A stretch of 64,000 nucleotides of DNA, from the NCBI GenBank assembly GCA_017479285.1, contig JAFVCL010000008.1, forward strand, positions 37,240-101,239, read 5' to 3'. The number at the start of each line of letters is the position of its first letter. The first letter of the stretch is position 1. Below, piece after piece: positions 42,908 through 52,103 of this stretch. This stretch comes from Lachnospiraceae bacterium (lineage in GTDB: Bacteria; Bacillota; Clostridia; Lachnospirales; Lachnospiraceae). The notes beneath the pieces were generated by a model, which saw only the letters and a list, made by a program, of their open reading frames with translations, was not told the origin of the DNA and searched no databases. Made by a program: the position numbers and the translations under genes.

Positions 42908-44070
42908 CCGTAACAAGCGTTCTGCTTGCAGTTTTTTGGCTCGTAATCCTCCCGGTACTCACAGGCTCAGGTTTTGTGGCAGCGGGTGAGGGATTCGTAA
43001 AGAAACTGCAAAAAAACAGCATATCGCCCTTTAAAGAGATGGGATTGATAATATGGAGCTGGTTTTTCGGTCAGCTCCTTTTGTGGTGTGTGTTTCACTG
43101 CCTCGCGGTGTACCATGCTGTCGCAGGGAAAAATCTTCAGAGCCTTAAAACAATCTACCTTGCGGTGATCGGAGTCATAACGCTGGCCTCGGTTGGAGCT
43201 TCGCTGATCAGCGCGGTAAAAGGGCGGAGAGGTGTCCGGATGGCAGCTGTTGCTGAAAAGGGCAGAGCGGCGGCAAAGGGCGCAGGGACAGGTAATTCCG
43301 GCTCAGTAAGAGAGCTTCTTACTATCCTTGTTTTAGTTATCGCTGTGGTTCAGGCAATCCTCCAGTGTACCCTTGCGTATATGGAGGTGGATGATTCCTA
43401 TTATGTCGCGGAGGCGACTTCTTCAGTGACAGCGGAAAGGTTCTATGCCTTCAGCCCGTATTCGGGAGTTTCCACAACCTTTGACGCAAGACACGGACTG
43501 GCTCCGTTTCCGATATGGATATCGCTTATCTCCGTTCTTTGCAGGGCAAATACCGCAGCGGTCGCCCATGTGATAATCCCGGTGTTTTTCCTTCTTCTTA
43601 CCTACTGCGTTTATGCGGTATTCGGGGCATCGCTCCTGGGAGAAAAAAAGGAACACCTTCCACTGTATATGCTCTTTACGGAAATTCTCGTGATGTTTGG
43701 CTTTTATTCTTATATGACACCGGAGAAATTTTTTATAACGAGACTTAGAGAGGGAAAGGCAACCATCGCTTCGCTTATAATACCGGGGATAATTATCTGT
43801 CTGTATCTTATATTGAGGGAATTAAAGGAAGAGAAAAAGACGGATTTAAGGCTTTATATACTCCTGTTTTTGTTAAACGGAGCAGGATGCCTCTGCTCAA
43901 CGCTGGGGGCGCTTTTATGTCTTATACCCATCGTCGTATGCGGGATTCTGGGAGCGATAATGTTTAGAAAGATCAGACACCTGCCCCTTATGGCGGCAGC
44001 CTGCCTGCCGTGCGGTGTGTACGCCCTTTTGTATGTGTTCTCCGATAAGCTTTTGATGCTGAACATATAA
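42904..44070 (+). CDS. Polytopic membrane protein, N-terminal part of a possibly split GT-C-like protein
   Basis: 388 residues from ATG 42904, overlapping the previous stop; an ATG 15 codons upstream lies inside that gene. About nine helices, with a YMEVDDSYYVAEA motif in an outer loop near residue 160 that could be a GT-C acidic site. It stops after SDKLLMLNI. A frame change just before this stop would join it smoothly to the next gene, so the two may be fragments of one protein of about 660 residues (possibly the DUF6077 type; recalled, not checked). Confidence 0.6.
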   Translation: MTVTSVLLAVFWLVILPVLTGSGFVAAGEGFVKKLQKNSISPFKEMGLIIWSWFFGQLLLWCVFHCLAVYHAVAGKNLQSLKTIYLAVIGVITLASVGASLISAVKGRRGVRMAAVAEKGRAAAKGAGTGNSGSVRELLTILVLVIAVVQAILQCTLAYMEVDDSYYVAEATSSVTAERFYAFSPYSGVSTTFDARHGLAPFPIWISLISVLCRANTAAVAHVIIPVFFLLLTYCVYAVFGASLLGEKKEHLPLYMLFTEILVMFGFYSYMTPEKFFITRLREGKATIASLIIPGIIICLYLILRELKEEKKTDLRLYILLFLLNGAGCLCSTLGALLCLIPIVVCGILGAIMFRKIRHLPLMAAACLPCGVYALLYVFSDKLLMLNI

Positions 44071-44102
44071 ACGGATTTACGGATTTTTTTGGAAAGAAGC
44101 AA

Positions 44103-44885
44103 ATGTGGAAGGAAATCATCGGACATTTTAACAGTTATGTCGGCGGAGGTCTTATCTTTTTCTATTACCTCTCTGCAGTGATCTTTCTCTTTATCACGGA
44201 AAAGAGAAAGGAGAGGCGTATACTCTTTATCTATATGCCTCTTATCGTGCTGTTTATTTTCTTAAATCCCCTTACCGCCATACTCATGAAAAAATTTGCG
44301 GATGAGGATATCTATTACAGGCTCCTCTGGATACTTCCGGTTACGATAACCATCGGTGATACCCTTACGGAGGTGATCATAAGATTTAAAGGAAAGCTTA
44401 AGGTATTTCTTGTGGCAGGCTCAGCCATCCTTCTTATACTCGGAGGAAGGCTGGTATATACGGACGAGAGATATTCCGTCGCCGAGAATGTGTACCATAT
44501 GCCGCAGTCTGTTGTGGATATCTGTGACGAGATAGTGATCCCCGGGCGTGAGATAAGAGTGGTGTTCCCGACAGATCTGCTTGTGTATATAAGACAGTAC
44601 ACTTCACTGATCGTTATGCCCTATGGCTGGGATGATATAAAGACTTACGGCGAGAGTACCCACAGTGACCTTCGGGAGATCATGGACAGCGAGGTGCCTG
44701 ATGCAGGCAGGCTGGCTGAGGAGATAAAGAAAAAGGAATGTCATTATGCGGTTTTAGAGGAGGGCAAGGTGCTTGACGGGAAATTGACCGATCACGGTCT
44801 TGAGGAATATGCCCATATAGACGGGTATGTCATATATAAAAATCCCGGTATGGATTTTACTGATCCATACCGGCAGGATTACTAA
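44103..44885 (+). CDS. Membrane protein, C-terminal part of the possibly split protein
   Basis: 260 residues: three or four helices in the first 125 residues, then a soluble tail. The frame is open upstream of ATG 44103 back to 44046 and would read NGFTDFFGKKQM before the Met, continuing the preceding gene if one frame change is allowed near 44067-44070. A GGAAAG ribosome-like site before the ATG also permits separate translation. FADEDIYYRLLWILPVTITIG may be a helix-end motif of the full-length family. The 3' end overlaps a convergent gene by 29 bases. Confidence 0.55.
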   Translation: MWKEIIGHFNSYVGGGLIFFYYLSAVIFLFITEKRKERRILFIYMPLIVLFIFLNPLTAILMKKFADEDIYYRLLWILPVTITIGDTLTEVIIRFKGKLKVFLVAGSAILLILGGRLVYTDERYSVAENVYHMPQSVVDICDEIVIPGREIRVVFPTDLLVYIRQYTSLIVMPYGWDDIKTYGESTHSDLREIMDSEVPDAGRLAEEIKKKECHYAVLEEGKVLDGKLTDHGLEEYAHIDGYVIYKNPGMDFTDPYRQDY

Positions 44886-45843
44886 AATAAAATATAGCGT
44901 CTGTAAGTCTTTTTACAAGGAGCTTCCGTCCCTCGGCATTCAGATGCCGGGGGTCTTTTAAATATTTGTCACAGTTTACTTCGGTTATGCTTCCAAAGTA
45001 ATTATCCACAAAGCTTTCCATCGTGTAGATCTGGACTGGACCGCCCTCTGAAAGCACATACTCGCCCGGGGTTCCGTACTTGTTTTTATGAAGCTCGGCG
45101 CTCTCTGTATTGCCGTCTGCATCCGTGAAGGAATTGTAGTACGGAGACATACATATCTGCCTTATATGGGGATAGCGTGTGTTTATTATATCCATTGCGA
45201 GATATATGTTTCCGCCGAAGGTCTCGGCACTTACCGACTCGCCGTCTTTGTAGATCGGATGCTCCAGATAATAATCGGTAAGGTCGTAAAAATATACGAT
45301 GAGATCGATTTCCTCCATATCGAGAGAAGAGAGCGTATCAAGCACATCGGCGGCCTCCTTTGGGTTGGAGTCGCCGAGAAGGGCAGCGCCGTTTAAGATG
45401 TTTTCCTCAATATAACCCGGAAAGGTAAGATAAGTGCAAAGATAATAAGGGGTATATATATCAAGTGGATTTTCAAGGACATCCGCCTCGTTTACCTGAC
45501 AGGCGTAGGTTCCGTCAATCGCGCAGTTTATAATATTCGCTCCGGTGGAGGCGGCGAGCATATTTGCCATTCCCTCGTCGGAGGTGCGATCCTCGGCAAA
45601 GGGAGCGTTCCCGAAGATAAGAATGTTTTTTATCTCGCGCTTTACGACATAGCCCTCCTCATCAAGAAGCGGGCGGATAACATCGTAATTGTCCTCGTAT
45701 GCCGCGATATCCTCCTCGGTGATCTCCGTGTCGATCGTAACGGGATTTATAAAACTGCCTATACGCAGGACTAAAAATATGATCAGTCCCACAATAAGGA
45801 GTAGCGGAAGCAATATGAATAAAAAGTGAAACCGGTTTTTCAT
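44857..45843 (-). CDS. Membrane-anchored SGNH-like protein lacking the nucleophile
   Basis: 328 residues with one N-terminal helix (about residues 7-27). Aligned by eye with the SGNH proteins at 1665 and 36770, the GDSIFA block reads GNAPFA, so the catalytic Ser is replaced. The block with the conserved Asn (LND) reads LTD, while the Gly block (AIDGT) and the last block (DPRHLNAEG, Asp-x-x-His) remain. It is probably a non-catalytic relative, perhaps a glycan-binding or regulatory subunit; a changed nucleophile cannot be ruled out. It runs opposite to its neighbours, and the stop overlaps the convergent gene by 29 bases. No ribosome site precedes the ATG. Confidence 0.72.
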   Translation of the reverse strand: MKNRFHFLFILLPLLLIVGLIIFLVLRIGSFINPVTIDTEITEEDIAAYEDNYDVIRPLLDEEGYVVKREIKNILIFGNAPFAEDRTSDEGMANMLAASTGANIINCAIDGTYACQVNEADVLENPLDIYTPYYLCTYLTFPGYIEENILNGAALLGDSNPKEAADVLDTLSSLDMEEIDLIVYFYDLTDYYLEHPIYKDGESVSAETFGGNIYLAMDIINTRYPHIRQICMSPYYNSFTDADGNTESAELHKNKYGTPGEYVLSEGGPVQIYTMESFVDNYFGSITEVNCDKYLKDPRHLNAEGRKLLVKRLTDAIFYFSNPAGMDQ

Positions 45844-45849
45844 ACGGGC

Positions 45850-45855
45850 ATTATA
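45850..45855 (-). promoter_or_regulatory. TATAAT box six bases before the start of the SGNH-like gene
   Basis: On the minus strand a perfect TATAAT lies only six bases before the ATG at 45843, with a weak TTCACA 19 bases farther upstream. If it is used, the transcript would begin at or very near the start codon, which would explain the missing ribosome site. Confidence 0.35.
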
Positions 45856-45895
45856 ACATAAGGGCTTCGGGCATTGTGAACTCTTAATAAATCTT

Positions 45896-45916
45896 AAGTT
45901 TCTGAAACTTTTTTTT
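45896..45916. terminator. Short palindrome followed by an eight-T run
   Basis: AAGTTTC (45896-45902) and GAAACTT (45904-45910) are a perfect inverted repeat around one base, followed on the plus strand by TTTTTT. It lies between divergent genes, so it may stop plus-strand read-through or act as a regulatory site. The hairpin loop is short (best form: 6-bp stem, 3-base loop). Confidence 0.4.
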
Positions 45917-45982
45917 GTGTATATTAGGGGGCAAATATATTATAATCAAAGTGTATGTGTTTTTTAGCGCTCGGAGGTTGAG

Positions 45983-46693
45983 ATGAAAGTATCCGTCGCC
46001 ATGGCGGCATATAACGGCGAAAAATTCATAGAAAAGCAGATAGCTTCCATCTTATCCCAGCTGGGTAAAGAGGATGAACTTGTTATATCCTGCAATCCCT
46101 CAAAGGACAGTACATGGGAGATCATAAGCAGGCTCTCGGGGAGTGATCAGAGGATAAAGCCTGTGCTCTTTGAGAAAAAGGGCGTATTGAAAAACTTTGA
46201 GAACGCTATCTCGCTGTGTAGCGGGGATATAATCTTTCTCTCCGATCAGGACGACATCTGGGTAGAGGGAAAGGTAAAAAGGATAGTCAGTCTCTTTGAT
46301 AAATATAAGGATGTGGGCGGAATCGTACACGGATACCGCAATATTGACGAAAGAGACCTGCTATTACCGGAACAGCCCGCGGCAAAGAAAACGCGGAGGA
46401 TAAGGCTTTTTGAGATAATCGTAAAAAACCCGGTTCAGGGGAGCTGCCTTGCGTTCAGAAGAGAGATCGTAAAGTATGTCCTGCCCCTGCCGGAAAAAAT
46501 TCCCATGCACGACAGCTATATCGGGCTCGGAATCTGTAAGTATTCCAGGCTCATATATATTCCGGATCCGTTTTTATTATACAGAAGCCACAGCGAGACT
46601 GTTACGACAAGACGCCATAAAAGCGTACCGGAGATGGTAAAGGACCGTATATGGCTGATGAGGAGCGTTTTAAAGCTGTCTCGATCCAGGTAA
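45983..46693 (+). CDS. GT2 glycosyltransferase (rhamnosyltransferase-like, soluble)
   Basis: 236 residues. GT2 motifs: VSVAMAAYNGEKFIEKQIASIL, LVISCNPSKDST, and LSDQDDIWVEGKV, which is the Asp-x-Asp/QDD-W block typical of rhamnosyl- and related transferases. Near residue 180 lies MHDSYIGL. It is cytoplasmic and adds a sugar to the growing lipid-linked chain. The ATG has GGAGG five bases upstream and a TATAAT at 45941-45946. The 3' end overlaps the convergent YfhO-type gene by 24 bases. Confidence 0.88.
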   Translation: MKVSVAMAAYNGEKFIEKQIASILSQLGKEDELVISCNPSKDSTWEIISRLSGSDQRIKPVLFEKKGVLKNFENAISLCSGDIIFLSDQDDIWVEGKVKRIVSLFDKYKDVGGIVHGYRNIDERDLLLPEQPAAKKTRRIRLFEIIVKNPVQGSCLAFRREIVKYVLPLPEKIPMHDSYIGLGICKYSRLIYIPDPFLLYRSHSETVTTRRHKSVPEMVKDRIWLMRSVLKLSRSR

Positions 46694-49045
46694 TTTTTTA
46701 TAGTGAAGCCCTTTCTTTTTTTTATCGAGGATATAAAGAACTAAGAGGGAGACCGTACTGATCATACTGATCATAGCACTGATCACATATAGCTTTATAT
46801 CCAATGAGAAGACGATATCATTGTAGCCTGTATGTACAGGCACAGCCATAAGTCCGCAGATATCAAGTACTTCAACCGGCTCCCCGTTTACCGTAGCAGA
46901 CCATCTTTCAGAATATGGTACTGAGAAGAAAACATATTTATCAGATGTAATATTTATTGCTGACCTGAAGGATTTTCTGCTATATTGTACAGTGTCCTTG
47001 TCAACAGTTTCAAGCTGCTGCAGATCACGAGCCGGATCCAGAACCCCGTTTCTGTCCAGATAAGACGAGGCATCCTCATGGTACAGGACTCCTGATACCT
47101 TATCTTCATCCTCATCCCTGACTACAAGACTGGTGAGCATTGTGATCCCCCTGGATTCTTTGGGAATCTTGTCAAATTCACTCCTCAGTATGTATTTATC
47201 ATACGCGTTACCGATGGGAAGAGCATAGATGTCTTGAACCAGATAAACATCTTCGTTGCCGTTATTATAAACGGAAACAACCTGATCTACAGGTAATCCC
47301 ATCGCCTCAGGGTTGGTAGTGATCCAGTATCCCACGGAAAAAAGTCTGTCAGTTCCTACAGGCATGCTGGGAGTGATAGAGTGTCTTGGGTAACCCACTG
47401 CTTCGTAGTATTCAAAGATCCCATTATGAACTGTTGAAATAAATGAGTTCTTTGAGGTGAGAGAATAAATCATGCCATTATTGAAATATCCTCCATGATC
47501 TAAAATAGCGTAACGATAGGGCAGAATATCCGGAGTTACTTCCGCAGTAGAGTTCATAATAAAATTATATGTCTCCTGTGTGTCGGTTCCGGATCGCTCC
47601 TTATATTGGTTTATGGTGTAAACGCCTGTAGCTACAGACCAGATAATAATTCCCGCAAAGAGGGAGTTTACCCTTATGCGTGGAAACCGTATCAATACTA
47701 TTATCAGAGTTGTAACAACTATTCCGATGATTCCCAATAAGAATGTAATATTCCATTTTTCCGGTACCAATATAACACTATTGCCCTCTTCGTCCCATTT
47801 CCATACAAGGGAAGCTATATATACAAGAAAAGCACAGACGGATATGACAGTAGATGAAATGAATGTCATTTTTTTTGCTCCGGAGGAGCTGTCTGAATCA
47901 AGTGCATCGATCATTTTCGCAGAAGCAAGTACCATTATGAGAATAAACATATAATACCATCTTCTGTAAGGTTCTCTGTTAAAGAAAACAAAGATACCGT
48001 TCAGTATCGGAACAGAGGCTATTATGGCGCAGATCACAAGCATTTTAGACACTCTGTCTTTAGAGGGATGCCTGTAAAACATCCAGGCAGCAGCCATTGA
48101 ACACCCCGTCATAGGGAGATAGAGAGAGGAACTGTACCAGTTCATCTCTTCTATTACGGAATTGTAATTCATGCTTTCTGCAGGGAAGAGCAGACCCTTT
48201 ATGTTAGTCAGAAACTCTGTAGATTTCCAGATGACACCGTCCTTAAGCGACATTGAATCACTTACCCTGTTTCCCTGCATCAGCTGGTAAACAGAAGGGA
48301 TGAAGAGTATGGCGGATACACCGACACCAATGACACCTTCTGTCATAAGCTGACCGATAAGAAGGAATACTTCCTTAATGCCGGATCTGCCTAAAGAAAG
48401 CTTTTTAAAAATATCAAGCCTTACGATAAAGTAAATTACCAGAAATATGACTTCTCCAATAAAAAAATTCCAGTTTACAAGTGCATTAAGAGCAACTGTA
48501 AAGGCAAAGATTCCTTTCCTTTTGTTTTGAGTCAGTTCTTCGAAGCCGATCAGAAGGAGAGGAAAGAAAGCGACTACATCGTGAAAATGGTAAAAAACCA
48601 TGTTTATACACTGAAATCCGCTGAAGGAGTACATTACTGATCCGATAAGGGCAGCACGTTCGCTTGTAAATCTTTTAAGGTATAAGAAAGATGTCAAACC
48701 ACATACCGCGTATTTAAGGATATATATCCATCCTATAAGATATGGAAAAAACTCGGGCTTAAACGGAAGAGTTATCCAGAAGAAAGGACTGCCAATATTA
48801 TAAAAGCTGAACGAGGGTATAAACTCAGAACCAATATCTATCGACCAGTTAAAAAGGATATCAAGCTCTTTTATCTCCCTATTTGCAAAAATATTGAATG
48901 CGAGTTCCTGCGCATCGAAATCGTAAGATAATGTAAACAAGCCCTTACCCTGTATTATAAAAGGCACAAAAATGAACATTGCTATCAGCAGGTTTAAGGC
49001 AAAAGATACAAGTGTATAATATTTAATAGGCGATTTTTTTTTCAT
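46670..49045 (-). CDS. YfhO-family polytopic membrane protein, probable GT-C glycosyltransferase
   Basis: 791 residues from the ATG at 49045 (MKKKSPIKYY). The frame is open 21 codons farther, but that part runs through a hairpin terminator, so the later start is preferred. About 13 helices; SYDFDAQELAFNIFA in the first outer loop and YSFSGFQCINMVFYHFHDV are YfhO blocks. A soluble domain occupies the last third, followed by a final helix. In Bacillus and Listeria YfhO proteins use lipid-linked sugar made by CsbB-type GT2 enzymes to glycosylate teichoic acid, which supports a decorating role here. Confidence 0.88.
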   Translation of the reverse strand: MKKKSPIKYYTLVSFALNLLIAMFIFVPFIIQGKGLFTLSYDFDAQELAFNIFANREIKELDILFNWSIDIGSEFIPSFSFYNIGSPFFWITLPFKPEFFPYLIGWIYILKYAVCGLTSFLYLKRFTSERAALIGSVMYSFSGFQCINMVFYHFHDVVAFFPLLLIGFEELTQNKRKGIFAFTVALNALVNWNFFIGEVIFLVIYFIVRLDIFKKLSLGRSGIKEVFLLIGQLMTEGVIGVGVSAILFIPSVYQLMQGNRVSDSMSLKDGVIWKSTEFLTNIKGLLFPAESMNYNSVIEEMNWYSSSLYLPMTGCSMAAAWMFYRHPSKDRVSKMLVICAIIASVPILNGIFVFFNREPYRRWYYMFILIMVLASAKMIDALDSDSSSGAKKMTFISSTVISVCAFLVYIASLVWKWDEEGNSVILVPEKWNITFLLGIIGIVVTTLIIVLIRFPRIRVNSLFAGIIIWSVATGVYTINQYKERSGTDTQETYNFIMNSTAEVTPDILPYRYAILDHGGYFNNGMIYSLTSKNSFISTVHNGIFEYYEAVGYPRHSITPSMPVGTDRLFSVGYWITTNPEAMGLPVDQVVSVYNNGNEDVYLVQDIYALPIGNAYDKYILRSEFDKIPKESRGITMLTSLVVRDEDEDKVSGVLYHEDASSYLDRNGVLDPARDLQQLETVDKDTVQYSRKSFRSAINITSDKYVFFSVPYSERWSATVNGEPVEVLDICGLMAVPVHTGYNDIVFSLDIKLYVISAMISMISTVSLLVLYILDKKKKGLHYKKLPGSRQL

Positions 49046-49061
49046 TTGCAAAACATCAAAG

Positions 49062-49094
49062 TTACGCAGCAAAAAGAGTATTTTTGCTGCGTAA
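49062..49094 (-). terminator. 14-bp perfect hairpin between the GH43-like and YfhO-type genes
   Basis: TTACGCAGCAAAAA (49062-49075) and TTTTTGCTGCGTAA (49081-49094) are perfect inverted repeats with a 5-base loop. It lies about 80 bases past the stop of the GH43-like gene and just ahead of the YfhO-type start, so it probably ends the upstream minus-strand transcript. Being symmetrical, it could act in both directions. Confidence 0.75.
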
Positions 49095-49171
49095 TCTTTT
49101 AATAACATTGATTTATCAATTTTTTAATATGTTTTATTTTATTATAAGAACAGGACGGCTTAAGACCATAC

Positions 49172-52042
49172 TCAGACCGCGGGGGGATTAGTGCATTTTC
49201 CGTCAGAAGAGAAGGTATAGCTTACTCCATTGATCTCTAAAGTCTCGTCATGCTTCATGACACCGGTTACAGAGTCAAAGTAATATACTGCTCCGTCCAT
49301 ATTGATCCATCCCTTAGCTAAAAGTCCGGTCTTTGTATCATAATAATATGTATTTCCAACCTGATCAGGATATTTGTCGGCAAGGGCACCCTCAATAGTT
49401 ACCCATCCCTTCAGCATATGACCATTCTCATCATAGCGAACCCACTTACCGCTTCCAAGGGCCATGCACTCATAAACATAATTAACCATGCAGGGATCTG
49501 ATTCACTTGCGACTTCTTTCATTTGTTCAAGAGTCCAGGTTCCTTCATCCTGGAATATATAGGGAACCCAAACCTCCTTTCCGACTGCCCGTGCTCCGTT
49601 GGCATCGGAATCAAGCCAGAACCAGGTTCCGTTTCCGTTTGCGTCAAGAATATTATTATCACAGATTTCACGACCACGGTTTATAGCTCTACCTGTTTCC
49701 TCATCGGTACCATAAACTCCCTTTTCATCGGCGGAGATACCCTGACGGACACCATTTTCATACCAGTACCATTTTCCGTTTTCTCCATCGGGCTTGTACC
49801 AGGCATTTCCTTCAGTGGGATGTCCGGTTTCATCAAAGGCATCAAGCTTTGGAGAGTGATACTCCACTACAGGAAGAACACCGGGCGTTGTAACGACCGA
49901 AGCGATGGGACCACCAAACACACCGGGAGCTCCTCCGTAAACATATTTTTCGTACCACGCTGTGCCATATTTATCGAAATAATAATCCCGCCTGTTTACA
50001 GTCAGTTTTGTGAATACATCACCAAGCCGGATGGATGTGTTGCCTGAATTATAGACATTCAGATAATCTTCAACATAATCGCCCTGGCCAAGAAGCTGTT
50101 CTCCGCTATTTAAGTCAAACCACATGAACCGCCACTCTTTATCGCCGTTTTCAAGAGGTACCTGATATCCGAATGCACCCTTGACCATGTATCCTGTCTC
50201 GGGATCATATCTGTACCATTTTCCGGTTTTTCCGTCCTGATAGAGACGATTATTATCCTCGTTTCCACATCTCCTTATGATACCCTGCCAGTCATAGCGC
50301 ATCCATCTCCATGAGGTATTGGCGTTTCCGTATTTTTCCGCACCTACTTCGTTATAGTAGGCAAAATCAACGGGAAGCTTTGCTTCGACTTCGCCGCCGT
50401 AATATCCGGTGGCAGCGTTTGTGCAATACATTTTACCGTCAAGTTCAGGATCAGAAGAGTCCGCTTTGAAATAATAAGGATTTTCTGCCATGTCTCCTAT
50501 TTTCAGGTTTCGCTCGGCTCCGATCGAATTGTCCTTCGAGGTACCGATCCTCTTGTCATTTTCGTAATAGTATTTAACTATGCTGTTTTTAAGTTCCCCG
50601 ATATCTCCGCGGTAGCTTTCCTTATAGTACCAGCCGGTATTGTCCCAGCTTGAGGCTGAATAAGTGTTTGCGAGCATTGAATCAGGGTAACCTTTTGCCT
50701 TTGCCAGCGCGCGTACTTTTGCAGCTGCTTCGCCGGAAACAGTTATAACCGTTCCGTGTCTGTTAGCTTTTGTTGAAGATCTGTCCTTGTCTGTCCATGT
50801 TTTTATCTCATGGATATTGGTTTCAAGCCAGCCGGTATATCCGTCAAGGGCTCCTGTCGTACCAATGGAAGCCTTGGCAACCCATGTTCCCTCCGAGCCG
50901 AACGCGGATCCCTGACTGTCATCCAGGAGAGTAGGCTCGTAAGAGGAAAGTCTGTCCATATAGAGGAAGTACTGTCCCTGATACTTTGTAAGGCAGGGAC
51001 CCTCATATCCGGTAACGGCGTCATAGCAAACCTCTTCCCAGACAGAAGGATCGTTGGTCTTTGAGAGATCTTTTGTCCTCCAGATTTCATCGGTAACGCC
51101 ATTTTCCTTTATAACATAGTAATAATATCCATCCTCTTTGTAGAAAGAAGCATCGATATGGTCGTGTGAAACATTTGAGCGTGATTCCATGCAGGGAAGC
51201 TTAACCTGCCAGGCATCGGTGTACGATACCTTAAGCTTCGCTTCGGGGAATGCAGCCGGATCGGGCTTTATAGTAACATTCTTTCATTCTGTAGCGTCAT
51301 AGAAGGTCATAGTGTTATCAATGCTTTCCACCTTGCAGATATAGGGATACATAATATCCTTTGTAGGATCGTCTCCATGGAATAGCGCAAAATAACCTAC
51401 GCTGAATGCAATATAGAGCTCACCATCATCTCCGACTATGAAATCGGGAGCAACCATATCCCATTCATTGGTATCAACACCTGAAGGCAATGAAGACAAT
51501 TTTACATTGGTTGTGCTTCCGCTTGATGCAAAGTTCCAGTTCTCGAGATCATAGGAGTAGCTTAACATGGGAACTACCCTTCTGTCTGCTCCGGTACCGC
51601 TGGTTGTACCGGAAATCATAAGGAAGCATTTAAGGGGTTCATAATAAACGATGCTCGGATCGTGAAGGGTCTGATCCTGCTGAAAAGATGCCGTGCCCGT
51701 TTTACGGTATATCGGATTTCCACTCGCATCCTTGCCGTCGATGATCATATATGTCCCGGTTTCCTCATAAGCGTAGTCTGAGCGAACCTTAGTGTTGTAA
51801 TTATCCGACGCATTTGGTGTTGAATCCGTAAAAGCCTCACACAGCTGATAGAAGTTTTCTCCGTCAGTGGAAAAATACAGTGTGTCTGTGGTGTCGTTGT
51901 CACTTGTCCAGAATACGCCGAGCATAATCTCATCCGTATCCGCCGCAAAAGCTTTTCCGGAAGAGATATTCACCACGCTAAGGGCGACAGCCAGCGACAG
52001 TGCCAAAGAGAGAGCTTTTCCAATTAATCTCTTTACTTTCAT
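49172..52042 (-). pseudogene. Secreted GH43-like wall-binding protein interrupted by one in-frame TGA
   Basis: One continuous frame of 957 codons from ATG 52042 (AGGAGGT upstream) to 49172, broken only by TGA at codon 253 (51284-51286). Before it: a signal peptide (to about residue 34) and GH43-like propeller blades (HDPSIVYY, MVAPDFIVGDDG). After it, with no frame change: KNVTIKPDPAAFPEAKLKV, then DHIDASFYKEDGYYYYV, another GH43-like blade. A single TGG-to-TGA change would explain the break. The C terminus carries the GREI...WFWLDSD...KEVWVPY module and KWVRYD/MLKGWVT/NTYYYDTKTGLLAKGW repeats. It would be a wall-bound glycosidase of furanose or xylose type. Options are a recent nonsense mutation, sequencing error, or recoding of UGA. 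Translation could also restart downstream, for example at the Met at 51190, giving only the C-terminal 672 residues. Confidence 0.85.
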
Positions 52043-52103
52043 TCAAGTACCTCCTTTTTGTGTGAAACATATTTAGCAAACTTTTTGAAGAGAATCATTT
52101 CGT

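Noticed and set aside
51284-51286. UGA as a selenocysteine codon
   Set aside because: The GH43-like family has no known selenoproteins, the position is between propeller blades, and Trp fits the context. A nonsense change or sequence error is simpler.
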